Shown: one piece after another, positions 21,344-29,348 of the stretch | Layout: every line of letters starts with the position of its first letter | Position numbering within the stretch: position 1 is the stretch's first letter | Source of the DNA: Fuchsiella alkaliacetigena | Lineage (GTDB): Bacteria; Bacillota; Halanaerobiia; Halobacteroidales; Acetohalobiaceae | Direction of reading: 5' to 3' | DNA: 64,000 nucleotides | Assembly (NCBI RefSeq): GCF_023227765.1 | Contig: NZ_JALKBZ010000004.1 | Location: 31,243 to 95,242 of the forward strand | Notes under the pieces: model-generated | Told to the model about the DNA's origin: nothing | The model's database searches: none | The model's input: only the letters and a program-made list of their open reading frames with translations | Program-made: the position numbers and the translations under genes

Positions 21344-22722
21344 TGGGAGTTTTTACTTTAGTATATCGTAACTTATCAAATAAGCCTTTGCGCTCTATTT
21401 TAACTATACTTTCGGTTGCTTTAGGAGTTATTTTATTACTTACTATTTTAATTATTTCTTCGGGTTTGCAGGAGAGTATAGTTGAGGGCCCGCGCGGCCA
21501 TGATTTAGTAATTGGAGCTCCAGGTAGTCCGACTCAGTTAACTTTAAGCACCTTGTTTCACTATGAGGTTCCCTCGGGAAATATAGATTATCAAGTTTTC
21601 GAGGAGCTTAAAGGAGATGAAAGAGTTAAAAAGGCCGTCCCGATGGCCTTAGGTGATAGTTATCAAGGACATCGAATTGTAGGTACTGATTATACTTATT
21701 TTGGAGATGATCCCGAAGAGGTAGAGGACTTATTAATTGCAGGTAGATTTATAGAAGAAGCAGGGGAAGCAGTAATTGGTGCTAAGTTAATTAGAGAAAC
21801 GGATTTAGAAATAGGCTCTACTTTTAAGGGAGTACACGGAATTGAGGGAGCACATAATGGCCATGAGCATGACTTCACCTATGAAGTAGTAGGAATTTTA
21901 GATGAAGGCCAGGGCGTTGATGATAGAGTAATCTTTACTGATATAGAAAGTGTCTGGGCTGCTCATCATGTTTATGCTACTCACTATTCTTTTTTCGAAG
22001 AGGGTCAAGCTGTAATCCATAAGATTGATAGTGATGCTTGTACCCATGATGATCACAGTCACAATGACCATAGTCATGATGACCACAGTCACGATGATCA
22101 TAGTCACAATGGCCATAGTCACGATGACCACAGTCACAATGGACATAGCCACGATGACTTTCATTATCAAGCTGGCGATTTGGAACTTACTGCAATTTTA
22201 GTAGAAAGCACCGATATCCAGGCTCTTTCTTCGCTAAAAAATGAGCTTAATAATTCAAGTGATTACTCTTTGCAGGCAGCTGCTGTATCTCCAGTATTGA
22301 GGCAGTTGATGGAAGTAATTAGTGAAGGAACTACAGTAGTTAATATATTTGCGATTGTTACTTTAGCAGTAGCTTTAAGCTCTATTTTACTGGCTTTATT
22401 AAGTTCTGTTGCCGAAGGACGCTCTGATATGGCAGTAATGAGGATGTTAGGGGCTTCGCAGATTAAGGTGATGCTGATAGTGTTCTTAGAGGGAGTAGTA
22501 ATTATCCTACTTGGTTTATTGTTGGGTACCTTAGGCGGTTATTTAGTGGCAGACTTTGTAAGTAGTTATTTAGAGAGCACTACCGGAATTGTTATTAATG
22601 TGTTTCGTCTTTGGCCTCAACAGGATATATTATTAGGGAGTGTATTTTTCATAGGCTTAGGAGCCTGCTTGTTGCCAGTAATAAGTATTTATGGTGATGA
22701 GCCAATGGAGTTTATAGATTAA
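21343..22722 (+). CDS. FtsX-like ABC permease with His-rich repeat loop
   Basis: Permease of the MacB/FtsX class, 459 residues. One N-terminal transmembrane helix (about 17-40) is followed by a large extracytoplasmic domain (about 45-310) and three C-terminal helices. The extracytoplasmic domain contains seven tandem copies of a 5-residue unit, (D/G)HSH(N/D), at residues 237-271, plus HNGHEHDF near 171 and AHHVYATHYS near 207. Such His arrays typically bind zinc, nickel or copper. The family includes lipoprotein extruders and peptide or macrolide exporters; here a metal-linked role is inferred from the His loop only. Confidence 0.9.
   Translation: MGVFTLVYRNLSNKPLRSILTILSVALGVILLLTILIISSGLQESIVEGPRGHDLVIGAPGSPTQLTLSTLFHYEVPSGNIDYQVFEELKGDERVKKAVPMALGDSYQGHRIVGTDYTYFGDDPEEVEDLLIAGRFIEEAGEAVIGAKLIRETDLEIGSTFKGVHGIEGAHNGHEHDFTYEVVGILDEGQGVDDRVIFTDIESVWAAHHVYATHYSFFEEGQAVIHKIDSDACTHDDHSHNDHSHDDHSHDDHSHNGHSHDDHSHNGHSHDDFHYQAGDLELTAILVESTDIQALSSLKNELNNSSDYSLQAAAVSPVLRQLMEVISEGTTVVNIFAIVTLAVALSSILLALLSSVAEGRSDMAVMRMLGASQIKVMLIVFLEGVVIILLGLLLGTLGGYLVADFVSSYLESTTGIVINVFRLWPQQDILLGSVFFIGLGACLLPVISIYGDEPMEFID
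22051..22155 (+). repeat. Seven 15-bp tandem repeats encoding (D/G)HSH(N/D)
   Basis: In-frame 15-bp units within the permease gene. Copies differ mainly at third codon positions and at the first and fifth codons, so the array is not brand new. Confidence 0.9.
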
Positions 22723-22745
22723 ATTTGCTGAATTTAATATAATTC

Positions 22746-22793
22746 TAGGTTTTGATTTTATGGTTTAAGGTCTAGTCAGATTTTAGTCTGCGT
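22746..22793. repeat. Solo arm of the 39.5-40.1 kb palindromic element
   Basis: About 48 bp, including GATTTTATG, TTTAAGGTCTAGTCAG and ATTTTAGTCTG, matches the reverse complement of the left arm of the element at 39.5-40.1 kb. It lacks 11 bp that are tandemly present there (AACTTAGTCAG). It lies between two ABC operons. Confidence 0.7.
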
Positions 22794-22843
22794 CGAGAAG
22801 GACTTTATACATTATACTAATTTTTATGGAAGGGAAAACGACT

Positions 22844-23764
22844 ATGTCAGTAGCTATTGAAATTGAGAATTTAAATAAGAGTTATGGTGATTTACAGGCT
22901 TTAAGTGATATTAATTTAGAGATTAAAAAAGGAGAGTTTTTTGGGTTATTAGGGCCCAATGGCGCCGGTAAAAGTACCTTAATTAAGATTTTAGCCGGCT
23001 TAGCTCATAAAGATTCAGGTCAGGTAAGTATTTTAGGGACTGATATTGACCGTAATCATCGTCAGGCCAAGCATAAGCTGGGTATTGTCCCGCAAGAAGT
23101 TGTCATTGATCCCTATTTTAACCCCTTTGAAGCTTTAAAACTACAGTCGGGTTACTTTGGGATTAAGGATAATGAAGAGCGGATCAATCAAATTTTAACT
23201 ACGTTAGGCTTAGCGGATAAAAAGAATGCCTATGCTCGTAATTTATCCGGAGGAATGAAAAGAAGGCTCTTAATTGCTAAGGCTTTAGTACATGATCCGG
23301 AGATAATCGTTTTAGACGAACCCACCGCCGGGGTTGATGTAGAACTGCGGAGCAGCCTTTGGAAATATATTCGCCGCTTGAATAGGCAGGGGAAAACAAT
23401 TATTTTAACTACTCACTATTTAGAGGAAGCGGAAGCACTGTGTGATAGAATAGCTATTTTGAATTTAGGTGAGATAGTGGCTGTGGATAGCAAGGAAGAC
23501 TTAATTAACTCTATAGATAAGAAGATAGTAGAGGTTAAACTGTCTGAGCAGGTAAAGGGAGTACCAACGGAGTTGACTGAACATGACTTTGAAATTGACG
23601 AGAATTCAAAAAAGCTCAGCTTTGAACTAAGTAAAAAGAAACTAAAGCCTTTTTTAGACAAGCTTTATCAATCAAAGCTGCCAATTAATGATCTGGATAT
23701 CTCCAGTGCTAGATTAGAAGATGTATTTTTAAAATTAACTAGTCTAGGAGGGGAGAATAATTAA
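22844..23764 (+). CDS. ABC-2 type transporter ATPase (YadG/DrrA type)
   Basis: ATPase of about 306 residues. Walker A GPNGAGKST, signature NLSGGMKRRLLIAKAL, Walker B IIVLDEPTAGVD and H-loop TTHY are present. A C-terminal extension of about 90 residues is typical of ABC-2 exporters. ATG 22844 is preferred because GGAAGGG lies 9 nt before it and overlaps the alternative ATG at 22826. Its last codons overlap the proposed ATT start of the permease. With that permease it resembles E. coli YadG/YadH, whose substrate is not known to me. Confidence 0.93.
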   Translation: MSVAIEIENLNKSYGDLQALSDINLEIKKGEFFGLLGPNGAGKSTLIKILAGLAHKDSGQVSILGTDIDRNHRQAKHKLGIVPQEVVIDPYFNPFEALKLQSGYFGIKDNEERINQILTTLGLADKKNAYARNLSGGMKRRLLIAKALVHDPEIIVLDEPTAGVDVELRSSLWKYIRRLNRQGKTIILTTHYLEEAEALCDRIAILNLGEIVAVDSKEDLINSIDKKIVEVKLSEQVKGVPTELTEHDFEIDENSKKLSFELSKKKLKPFLDKLYQSKLPINDLDISSARLEDVFLKLTSLGGENN

Positions 23765-24521
23765 TTATATATCATTTTATACATTAGTTAAAAAAGAGGT
23801 TTTGAGATTTATTAAAGTTTCCATTCAAACTATTTTTGCTCCTTTGATTTCTACTACTCTTTATTTAATTATTTTTGCTTATTCTTTAAGAGGGAGAGAG
23901 GTAGTAGGTTACTCGGTTTCCTATACTAGATTTATTATTCCTGGTTTAATAGTAATGGGGATTATTCAGAATGCTTTTGCTAATACCTCTTCTTCGTTGA
24001 TAATTGCCAAGTATCAAGGAACCATTATTGAGCTATTACTGGCTCCTTTTTCTTATCTGCAACTGAGTTTAGGCTTAATGATTGGTGGTATCGCCCGGGG
24101 TTTAGCGGTAGGAGTGGCTATTTATCTAGTTTCAATCTTCTTTGCCGGAGCGGTTATTGCTCATCCTTTACTTTTATTGGGGAGCGGTACTATTATTGCC
24201 GGTATCTTTTCTCTGTTGGGGATTATTGCTGGTCTTTGGGCGAAAAAGTTTGATCATATTTCTATTTTTTCTAACTTCTTTATTACTCCGCTGACCTTTT
24301 TAAGTGGTGTTTTTTATTCTGTTAGCTCCTTACCAGGAGTTTGGAGTAGAGTTTCTCTTTTTAATCCGGTAGTTTATATGGTTGATCTGATTCGTTATTC
24401 CTTTATTGCTGAGTCGGATATTAACTATCTATTTTCATTAACGGTGATTAGCGGAGCATTTATATTTCTGCTTATATTAGTTACCTATTTGTTTAAAATA
24501 GGTTATAAGCTTAAAGATTAA
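23760..24521 (+). CDS. ABC-2 type permease (YadH-like), probable ATT start
   Basis: Six-helix ABC-2 permease, about 253 residues from 23760. The body matches the YadH pattern: PGLIVMGIIQNAFANTSSS, ELLLAPFSYLQL, ITPLTFLSGVFYSV, FNPVVYMVDLIRY. The first in-frame ATG/GTG/TTG is TTG 23802, but that would delete conserved family residues. The upstream codons encode NYISFYTLVKKEV, which aligns with the YadH N-terminus. The only fitting initiation codon is ATT 23760 (or ATA 23757), with GGAGGGGAG 5-6 nt before it. The gene overlaps the ATPase stop (TAA 23762-23764), so coupling is likely. Confidence 0.8.
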   Translation: MNYISFYTLVKKEVLRFIKVSIQTIFAPLISTTLYLIIFAYSLRGREVVGYSVSYTRFIIPGLIVMGIIQNAFANTSSSLIIAKYQGTIIELLLAPFSYLQLSLGLMIGGIARGLAVGVAIYLVSIFFAGAVIAHPLLLLGSGTIIAGIFSLLGIIAGLWAKKFDHISIFSNFFITPLTFLSGVFYSVSSLPGVWSRVSLFNPVVYMVDLIRYSFIAESDINYLFSLTVISGAFIFLLILVTYLFKIGYKLKD

Positions 24522-24608
24522 TTGAAATAAAAAACAATCGGGAGGTGAAAAGAAAGAGCGCTTTCCTCTCTACTGATAGATTAACGAGGTTGGCAGCGAT
24601 GAAATTTG

Positions 24609-25040
24609 ATGAATGAAAATAAACAGTATACTATCTTTTTCATAAGCAAAATAAGAAAAAAAGCGGGTAAATTTATAGAGAATGAGTTAAAAAGACACGG
24701 GATTAATGATTTAGCTCACTCGCATGGGTCTATACTTTCAGTATTGTATAAAAATAATGGAAAATTAAAAATGAAGGATATAGCTGAATTAATTGGCAAG
24801 GATAAATCTACTGTTACTCAACTTGTTAATAAACTTTCTAAACGTGAATATATTAAAAAACAAAAGTCTGAAGAAGATAGAAGAATTACTTATATAGCAC
24901 TTACAGAAAAGGGTAAAAATATACAAACGACTTTTGATTCTATTTCTCAAAAATTAATTAAAACGGCCTACGAAGGATTTACTGAGGAAGAAACAGAAGA
25001 TTTTCTGCGATTATTAAAAAAGCTATATTTGAACTTTTAA
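24609..25040 (+). CDS. MarR-family transcriptional regulator
   Basis: Winged-helix repressor family, 143 residues. The recognition region reads MKDIAELIGKDKSTVTQLVNKLSKREYIKK, followed by the wing SEEDRRITYIALTEKG. The start is ATG 24609 (a TTG lies directly before it). The ribosome site is poor, and a six-codon open frame from ATG 24599 overlaps the start. The codon choice is more A/T-rich than in the ABC genes before it. It converges on the OYE-family gene, whose promoter carries MarR-like palindromes; this protein is the nearest candidate to bind them. Confidence 0.88.
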   Translation: MNENKQYTIFFISKIRKKAGKFIENELKRHGINDLAHSHGSILSVLYKNNGKLKMKDIAELIGKDKSTVTQLVNKLSKREYIKKQKSEEDRRITYIALTEKGKNIQTTFDSISQKLIKTAYEGFTEEETEDFLRLLKKLYLNF

Positions 25041-25051
25041 CTAATATATCA

Positions 25052-25088
25052 AAATAGCTCCTACAGATATTTAATGTAGGAGCTATTT
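25052..25088. terminator. Bidirectional terminator between marR and OYE gene
   Basis: AAATAGCTCCTACA / TGTAGGAGCTATTT, a perfect 14-bp stem between convergent genes. Confidence 0.9.
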
Positions 25089-25096
25089 ATCTTACT

Positions 25097-26182
25097 CTAT
25101 CTATTTAAAATGCAGATATTACCTTCCTCAGTATAACATTCTCCGCAGGATTTACATTTTGACTTGGATCTATCTCCTTCTTGCCAGCGATTAATCAAAT
25201 TAGGTTCAGCCATAAGCGGTCTACACATTGAAAAGTACTCTATTTCTGTTTCTTGGAGCAGATTTTCTATTACCTCAAACTCTCTTAGTCCTCCTACTAA
25301 AATAATAGGTACATTCACTTCGGCAGCCACTTTAGTAGCATAATCTTTAAAGAAGGCGCCTTCTTTAACAGTATATCCATACCAATCCTCACCAAAATAT
25401 TCTTGGGCAGTTGAATGTATATTTCCGCTTACTTCTATGGCATCGATCCCTTTTTTAGCCATTGCTTTACATACATCTAGGCTTTCAGCAAAGCTTTGGC
25501 CTCCTTCTTCAAAGTCACCAGCAGTTACTTTAAGTAATACCGGATAATCCTCACCTACTCTATCTCTTATCTCGTTATGAATTTCGAATAAAATACGGGC
25601 CCGATTCTCTATTGTCCCTCCATATTCATCAGTTCTTCTATTATGATAAGGACTTAAAAATTGATTTAACAGATAGGTATGAGCAGCATGGATTTGCACT
25701 CCATCAAAACCGGCTTTCTTGCATCTTTCTGCTGCCTTACCATAAGCTTTAACTAAATCGTTGATATCTTCTTTAGTCATCTTTTTAGCCATTACTCCAG
25801 TTTTGCTATTCTTAACTGCTGAGGGCCCTAATATAACTCTATCTTCAGTTTTAAAAGTAGTCTTTGTTCCTCCGTAAACTATCTGCATTACAATCTTACT
25901 ACCGTTATTATGGACCATATCTGTAAGTTCTCTATATTCGTCTATAAAAGAATCTTCGTATATTCCCATCATTCCCGGATTAGGCTGTTCATCCTCGGTA
26001 ACAAATGCATAGCCGGTAATAATCAAACCTACACCACCCTTAGATACTTCATCATAGACACTTGTCAGTTGTTCTGTTAAGTGCCCTTTTTCATCGGCCA
26101 TATTTTCCCAAGTAGCTGCTTTGATAAACCTATTTTTTAATTCCATTCCGTTAATTTGAGTTTCATCAAATAGGTCTTTCAT
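25097..26182 (-). CDS. NADH:flavin oxidoreductase, Old Yellow Enzyme family
   Basis: FMN-dependent TIM-barrel oxidoreductase, 361 residues. N-terminal MELKNRFIKAATWE, substrate-pocket IHAAHTYLLNQFLSPYHNRRTDEYGG and the FMN phosphate site IILVGGLRE are typical. The protein ends soon after the barrel with CKSCGECYTEEGNIC, which looks like a remnant or short form of the Fe-S cysteine set seen in the larger 2,4-dienoyl-CoA reductase group. The reductive substrate (an enal, enone or nitro compound) cannot be told. It is transcribed from a consensus promoter with an embedded operator. Confidence 0.92.
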   Translation of the reverse strand: MKDLFDETQINGMELKNRFIKAATWENMADEKGHLTEQLTSVYDEVSKGGVGLIITGYAFVTEDEQPNPGMMGIYEDSFIDEYRELTDMVHNNGSKIVMQIVYGGTKTTFKTEDRVILGPSAVKNSKTGVMAKKMTKEDINDLVKAYGKAAERCKKAGFDGVQIHAAHTYLLNQFLSPYHNRRTDEYGGTIENRARILFEIHNEIRDRVGEDYPVLLKVTAGDFEEGGQSFAESLDVCKAMAKKGIDAIEVSGNIHSTAQEYFGEDWYGYTVKEGAFFKDYATKVAAEVNVPIILVGGLREFEVIENLLQETEIEYFSMCRPLMAEPNLINRWQEGDRSKSKCKSCGECYTEEGNICILNR

Positions 26183-26214
26183 CTTTAATCACTCCCCCTT
26201 TAATAGTTTGAATT

Positions 26215-26232
26215 TAGTTTGTGATCAAACTA
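26215..26232. promoter_or_regulatory. Operator-like palindrome 1 (OYE gene)
   Basis: TAGTTTG TGAT CAAACTA, with 7-bp arms, lies between the OYE promoter and its start codon, about 33 bp before the gene. It shares both arms with the upstream palindrome at 26274-26293. Confidence 0.7.
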
Positions 26233-26270
26233 TCTGCTTAAAAAAAAGTGTGAAGTCAACCTGTGATTAT

Positions 26271-26299
26271 ATTATAGTTTGATATCAAACTATTGTCAA
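26271..26299 (-). promoter_or_regulatory. Consensus promoter with palindromic operator in its spacer
   Basis: On the minus strand TTGACA (26299-26294) and TATAAT (26276-26271) are exact consensus boxes 17 bp apart. The spacer is almost entirely the perfect 20-bp palindrome ATAGTTTGATATCAAACTAT (26274-26293). A MarR-type dimer bound there would exclude RNA polymerase, so the OYE gene is probably tightly repressed and inducible. Confidence 0.8.
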
Positions 26300-26530
26300 G
26301 CGATTTTATTCAAATTCTAGAGTAGGAGTAGAAATAGGATTTGAATATTCTGCTTATTTAGTTTGAAAGTTAGGGCTTGGTTTTTTAAGCTAATAAACTT
26401 AAAGTTCTGTATTTTAAAGGAGTTTTTTTCTTCGTGTAGAAGTAGGCAATTAATCGACTGAAGAAAATATTGAACTGATTAAAGAAGAGATATAAAGTGA
26501 TTCTGTATTGGCTAAAGTAGGAGGGTTAAG

Positions 26531-28189
26531 ATGGAGCTAACTAGAGCAGAGATTCGAGAGCTATGTACTGAAAGTTCATTTCAGCGAGCATTAAATTATT
26601 GTGCTGAAGGTCGGGTTAAAGAGTTAAAGACTAATGATTTTCAGCTTAAGGCTAAAGTGTTGGGGAGTCAGATGTATAAGGTTGAAGTTGATTTAGAGAC
26701 TGTGACAGCTAACTGTAGCTGTCCTTATGATTATAGTGGTTATTGCAAGCATATTATTGCTGCTCTTTTGTCTGTTAATGAAGGTGGTAGTGATGTGCTG
26801 GAGAGATTAAAAACTGAAGAAAAAGATAATGAAGAAGATGTTGAAGATCTTTTAGCTAGAGTGGAGTGGGAAGAGTTAAAGGAGTTTCTGGAAGAAGAAC
26901 TGGAGAGGTCTGCTGAATTGCGATCGCGTTTTTTGATATACTTTGGTGATTCTGTTAGTGAAAATAGTCTTTATGATTACAAGCAAGAGATTGATTTATT
27001 ATACGAAGATGCTGCTGATAATCGTGGTTTTATCGACTATTATAGCGAGGTGGATTTTTCTTCAGTAGCTGAGCGAGCGGAGTTATGCTTGAGAAAGGAT
27101 AGATTTTTGGAGGCGGCTAAGGTGTATCGGGCCCTATTTGAGTGCATCGCTGAAAATATGAATCGAGTTGATGATTCAAGCGGTTATTACGGAATGGAGT
27201 TTGAAATTTATCTGAAGGACTATGTAGTAGCCCTTAATAAAGCAGAGCTGACTTTTGAGCAGAAAGGAGAGTATATTGATTATTTATTTGCTAAGTTTAT
27301 TGAACGTGACCCTGATTATTTTAACGAATATTATGAGGCAGCTTTATTAGACCTTCTTGAAAGTGAAGAGGAGTTAGAGTACTGTCTTGATTTATTGACT
27401 CCTTATTTGCCAAAGGAGATGCCGGATTCAGATGAGAGTTGGTCTGAACATTATTGGGCTCAAAATTTAGTTAAAGTACAACTAGAGCTACTGGATAGGT
27501 TGGGTAGCGATGAAGAACGAGAACAGATATTAGCTAAGTATTATCAAGATGATATAGATTTTTGCTTGCTGTATGCTGAGAGATTAAAGGAAATTGGAAA
27601 GCTGGAGAAGGCAGTGGAAGTGGCAGAGGATATGTTAGCTGATAGTTCTAGTACCTATATTATCCGTTTAAGAAGTTTTTTAAGTGAAATTTATAGAGAG
27701 ACTGATTCTGCAAAGTATAAGTATAATCTGCTAATTCTCTTCTGTGAAACTTTAGATTTTGAATATTATCAGGAATTAAAAGAGCTTGCTACTGCTGAGG
27801 AGTGGGCCCGCTATTTTGAAGAGCTAGAGGATAATTTGGCTAAAAGAAGAGATTCTGCTTTGGTGAATGTTTATTTAAGAGAGGAGCTTTGGGATCGGGC
27901 TTTGGAGGTATTGCAAGAAGAGAATTCCCTACACTGGTGGAGTAAGTATTACGATCAGTTAGCTGATAAGTTTGTGGAAGAATACTTTGCAGCTTATACT
28001 CAGGTATTACCGCGATTAATTGAGAGTAAAACTGGTCGTAAGCATTATCAACAGTTGATGCCTTATCTGCGGGAGTTGAAGACTTTAATGATTTTTGATG
28101 GCAGAATTGAATCTTTTTTAAGAGATTTAAGAAATGAGTTTGCTAATCGGCCTGCTTTTTTGGATGAATTACAGAAAAATCTTGGTTAA
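26531..28189 (+). CDS. SWIM zinc-finger protein, 552 residues
   Basis: An N-terminal SWIM zinc finger has C62-x-C64 ... C72-x-H74 in the stretch NCSCPYDYSGYCKHIIAALL. It is followed by a long, acidic, mostly helical region with TPR-like pairs (for example AEDMLADSSSTYIIRLRSFLSEIY). SWIM proteins occur alone or beside SNF2 helicases and may bind nucleic acid or proteins; no helicase gene is adjacent. The start follows TAGGAGGG. Charge is strongly negative, as in many halophile proteins. Confidence 0.85.
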   Translation: MELTRAEIRELCTESSFQRALNYCAEGRVKELKTNDFQLKAKVLGSQMYKVEVDLETVTANCSCPYDYSGYCKHIIAALLSVNEGGSDVLERLKTEEKDNEEDVEDLLARVEWEELKEFLEEELERSAELRSRFLIYFGDSVSENSLYDYKQEIDLLYEDAADNRGFIDYYSEVDFSSVAERAELCLRKDRFLEAAKVYRALFECIAENMNRVDDSSGYYGMEFEIYLKDYVVALNKAELTFEQKGEYIDYLFAKFIERDPDYFNEYYEAALLDLLESEEELEYCLDLLTPYLPKEMPDSDESWSEHYWAQNLVKVQLELLDRLGSDEEREQILAKYYQDDIDFCLLYAERLKEIGKLEKAVEVAEDMLADSSSTYIIRLRSFLSEIYRETDSAKYKYNLLILFCETLDFEYYQELKELATAEEWARYFEELEDNLAKRRDSALVNVYLREELWDRALEVLQEENSLHWWSKYYDQLADKFVEEYFAAYTQVLPRLIESKTGRKHYQQLMPYLRELKTLMIFDGRIESFLRDLRNEFANRPAFLDELQKNLG

Positions 28190-28373
28190 TTTTTTAATTA
28201 CATTGATGGTTTGAGATTGAAATCTGTTCATTAAAGTTTAAGTATGCTCTATAAAAATGTATACTTTTTTTGATTCTAGGCAGGAATATTTGTAGTCTTT
28301 GGCTAAATCTGTACATAAGTTTATAATGCTTAGATAACTAAGTAGTGAAAGGGAAACTATTAATAAGTATTGA

Positions 28374-28490
28374 AGCCGGGCTGTTGAAACTAGAGAAGTA
28401 ATTGAAGAGTTAATCAAGCTAGCTAAATAAATGAATAGGGCTCAGGAGCAGGCTGAACTGATGTGTAGTAATGGGGTTGAGATGTTATAA
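28374..28490 (+). pseudogene. Remnant of type I restriction enzyme HsdR C-terminus
   Basis: Conceptual translation gives RAVETREVIEELIKLAK, a stop, then MNRAQEQAELMCSNGVEML. This fits the C-terminal helical region of HsdR subunits, whose pattern as I remember it is roughly xRsxExxEVIEELIxLAKEMxxAxxxGExLGLxxxExaFYDAL. An upstream fragment in another frame (reading SIEA) suggests a frameshift as well. No hsdM or hsdS is near. Only about 38 codons remain. Confidence 0.6.
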
Positions 28491-28575
28491 TTAGTTTTTA
28501 GCAAATTATTTAAATAAATGAAGGAAATTAATACAAGTTTATAGAAAAATAATTAGTACTAGTATACTAAGTAAA

Positions 28576-28604
28576 TATTTCTAATTTAGTATTTCTAATA
28601 TAAT
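28576..28604 (+). promoter_or_regulatory. Direct repeats and -10-like box before HEPN cassette
   Basis: TATTTCTAAT occurs at 28576-28585 and 28590-28599 (14-bp period), and TATAAT overlaps the second copy at 28599-28604. The -35 is poor. The arrangement could be an autoregulatory operator, as in toxin-antitoxin operons; this is inference. Confidence 0.4.
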
Positions 28605-28660
28605 TTAATAGGATTACTTGTTAATAGTTAGTATTAAATAATCTTGAAAGGGGTGAAGTT

Positions 28661-29314
28661 ATGCCAGAAATTGATTTAAAAAGAATTAATATTACTGTAG
28701 TTTATGAGACTTTAAGGGATGTTTTTATATCAATAGATAAAATTAAGAGGGCTTATGATGATGCCAAGATTATTGATGGACCAGAATATTTAAAAATTGT
28801 TGATTTTGTAAAAGAAGTTCAAAAATGCAGAATACAGGCTAATTATAATGAGAATCGTCTTCATATTAATATGGTATCTTTAACAGAAGATTTAAAAGAA
28901 ATTAATGATTATCCTTTAGATCATTTTGTAAAAGTAGCTAATAAGCTAGAAGAAGCTGTAGAAGATTCTAAAAATATAATAGGATATGGTTTCAATTTTG
29001 ATGGTAAAGGAGAATTTGATGGGGAAAGAGCAGATGAAGTATTTAAAAATATTTTTATTAAAGAATCTAATGATTTAGAAAGTAAGCTCGGAGGTAATAT
29101 ATCAAAATTTGCTCCAAAATTTATGGTTGAATATGATGATTTTGCATTAAATGTTTCTCTTAATCCTATTGATGAACCAGCAAATTTTTTTAAATTACAT
29201 TTAAATACGCATTTTCAAAGAACATTATTTCCGAATACCAATGAGTTAAAAGAAGACTTAAAAGGTTATTATAATAAAGCTATTAATAATCTTGGTGAGA
29301 TTTTAGTTAGATGA
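28661..29314 (+). CDS. Unknown protein, first gene of HEPN cassette
   Basis: Protein of 217 residues that I cannot assign. No signal peptide or membrane segment. It alternates short helices and strands; the C-terminal third (FKLHLNTHFQRTLFPN, then a helix ending NNLGEILVR) looks like a compact folded domain. The start ATG follows AAAGGGG. It ends 34 bp before the second gene, all three on one strand with no terminator between, so one transcript is likely. The codons are more A/T-rich than in the flanking SWIM and MFS genes, suggesting a different history. Confidence 0.75.
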   Translation: MPEIDLKRINITVVYETLRDVFISIDKIKRAYDDAKIIDGPEYLKIVDFVKEVQKCRIQANYNENRLHINMVSLTEDLKEINDYPLDHFVKVANKLEEAVEDSKNIIGYGFNFDGKGEFDGERADEVFKNIFIKESNDLESKLGGNISKFAPKFMVEYDDFALNVSLNPIDEPANFFKLHLNTHFQRTLFPNTNELKEDLKGYYNKAINNLGEILVR

Positions 29315-29348
29315 TAATAACCTATTAATTAGAAAGGGGGGATGAATT

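Larger units (their letters stand above)
26183..26530. other. Divergent intergenic region, operators then no gene seen
   Basis: The left 120 bp hold two palindromes and the OYE promoter. The right 230 bp before the SWIM gene have no convincing coding stretch and no recognised RNA. Confidence 0.5.
28190..28660. other. Intergenic region carrying an HsdR remnant and cassette promoter region
   Basis: A 470-bp AT-rich stretch. The first 180 bp show no intact gene. 28374-28490 carries the decayed HsdR tail. 28540-28660 carries AT-rich repeats and a -10-like box before the three-gene cassette. Confidence 0.6.

Noticed and set aside
22051..22155. Tandem array resembling CRISPR-like regularity
   Set aside because: 15-bp in-frame units without spacers inside a gene; no cas genes in the window. 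No CRISPR array was seen anywhere.
21898..22170. Open frame of 90 codons on the minus strand rich in Ile, Val, Met and Thr
   Set aside because: It is the antisense of the His-rich repeat of the permease gene and has no ribosome site.
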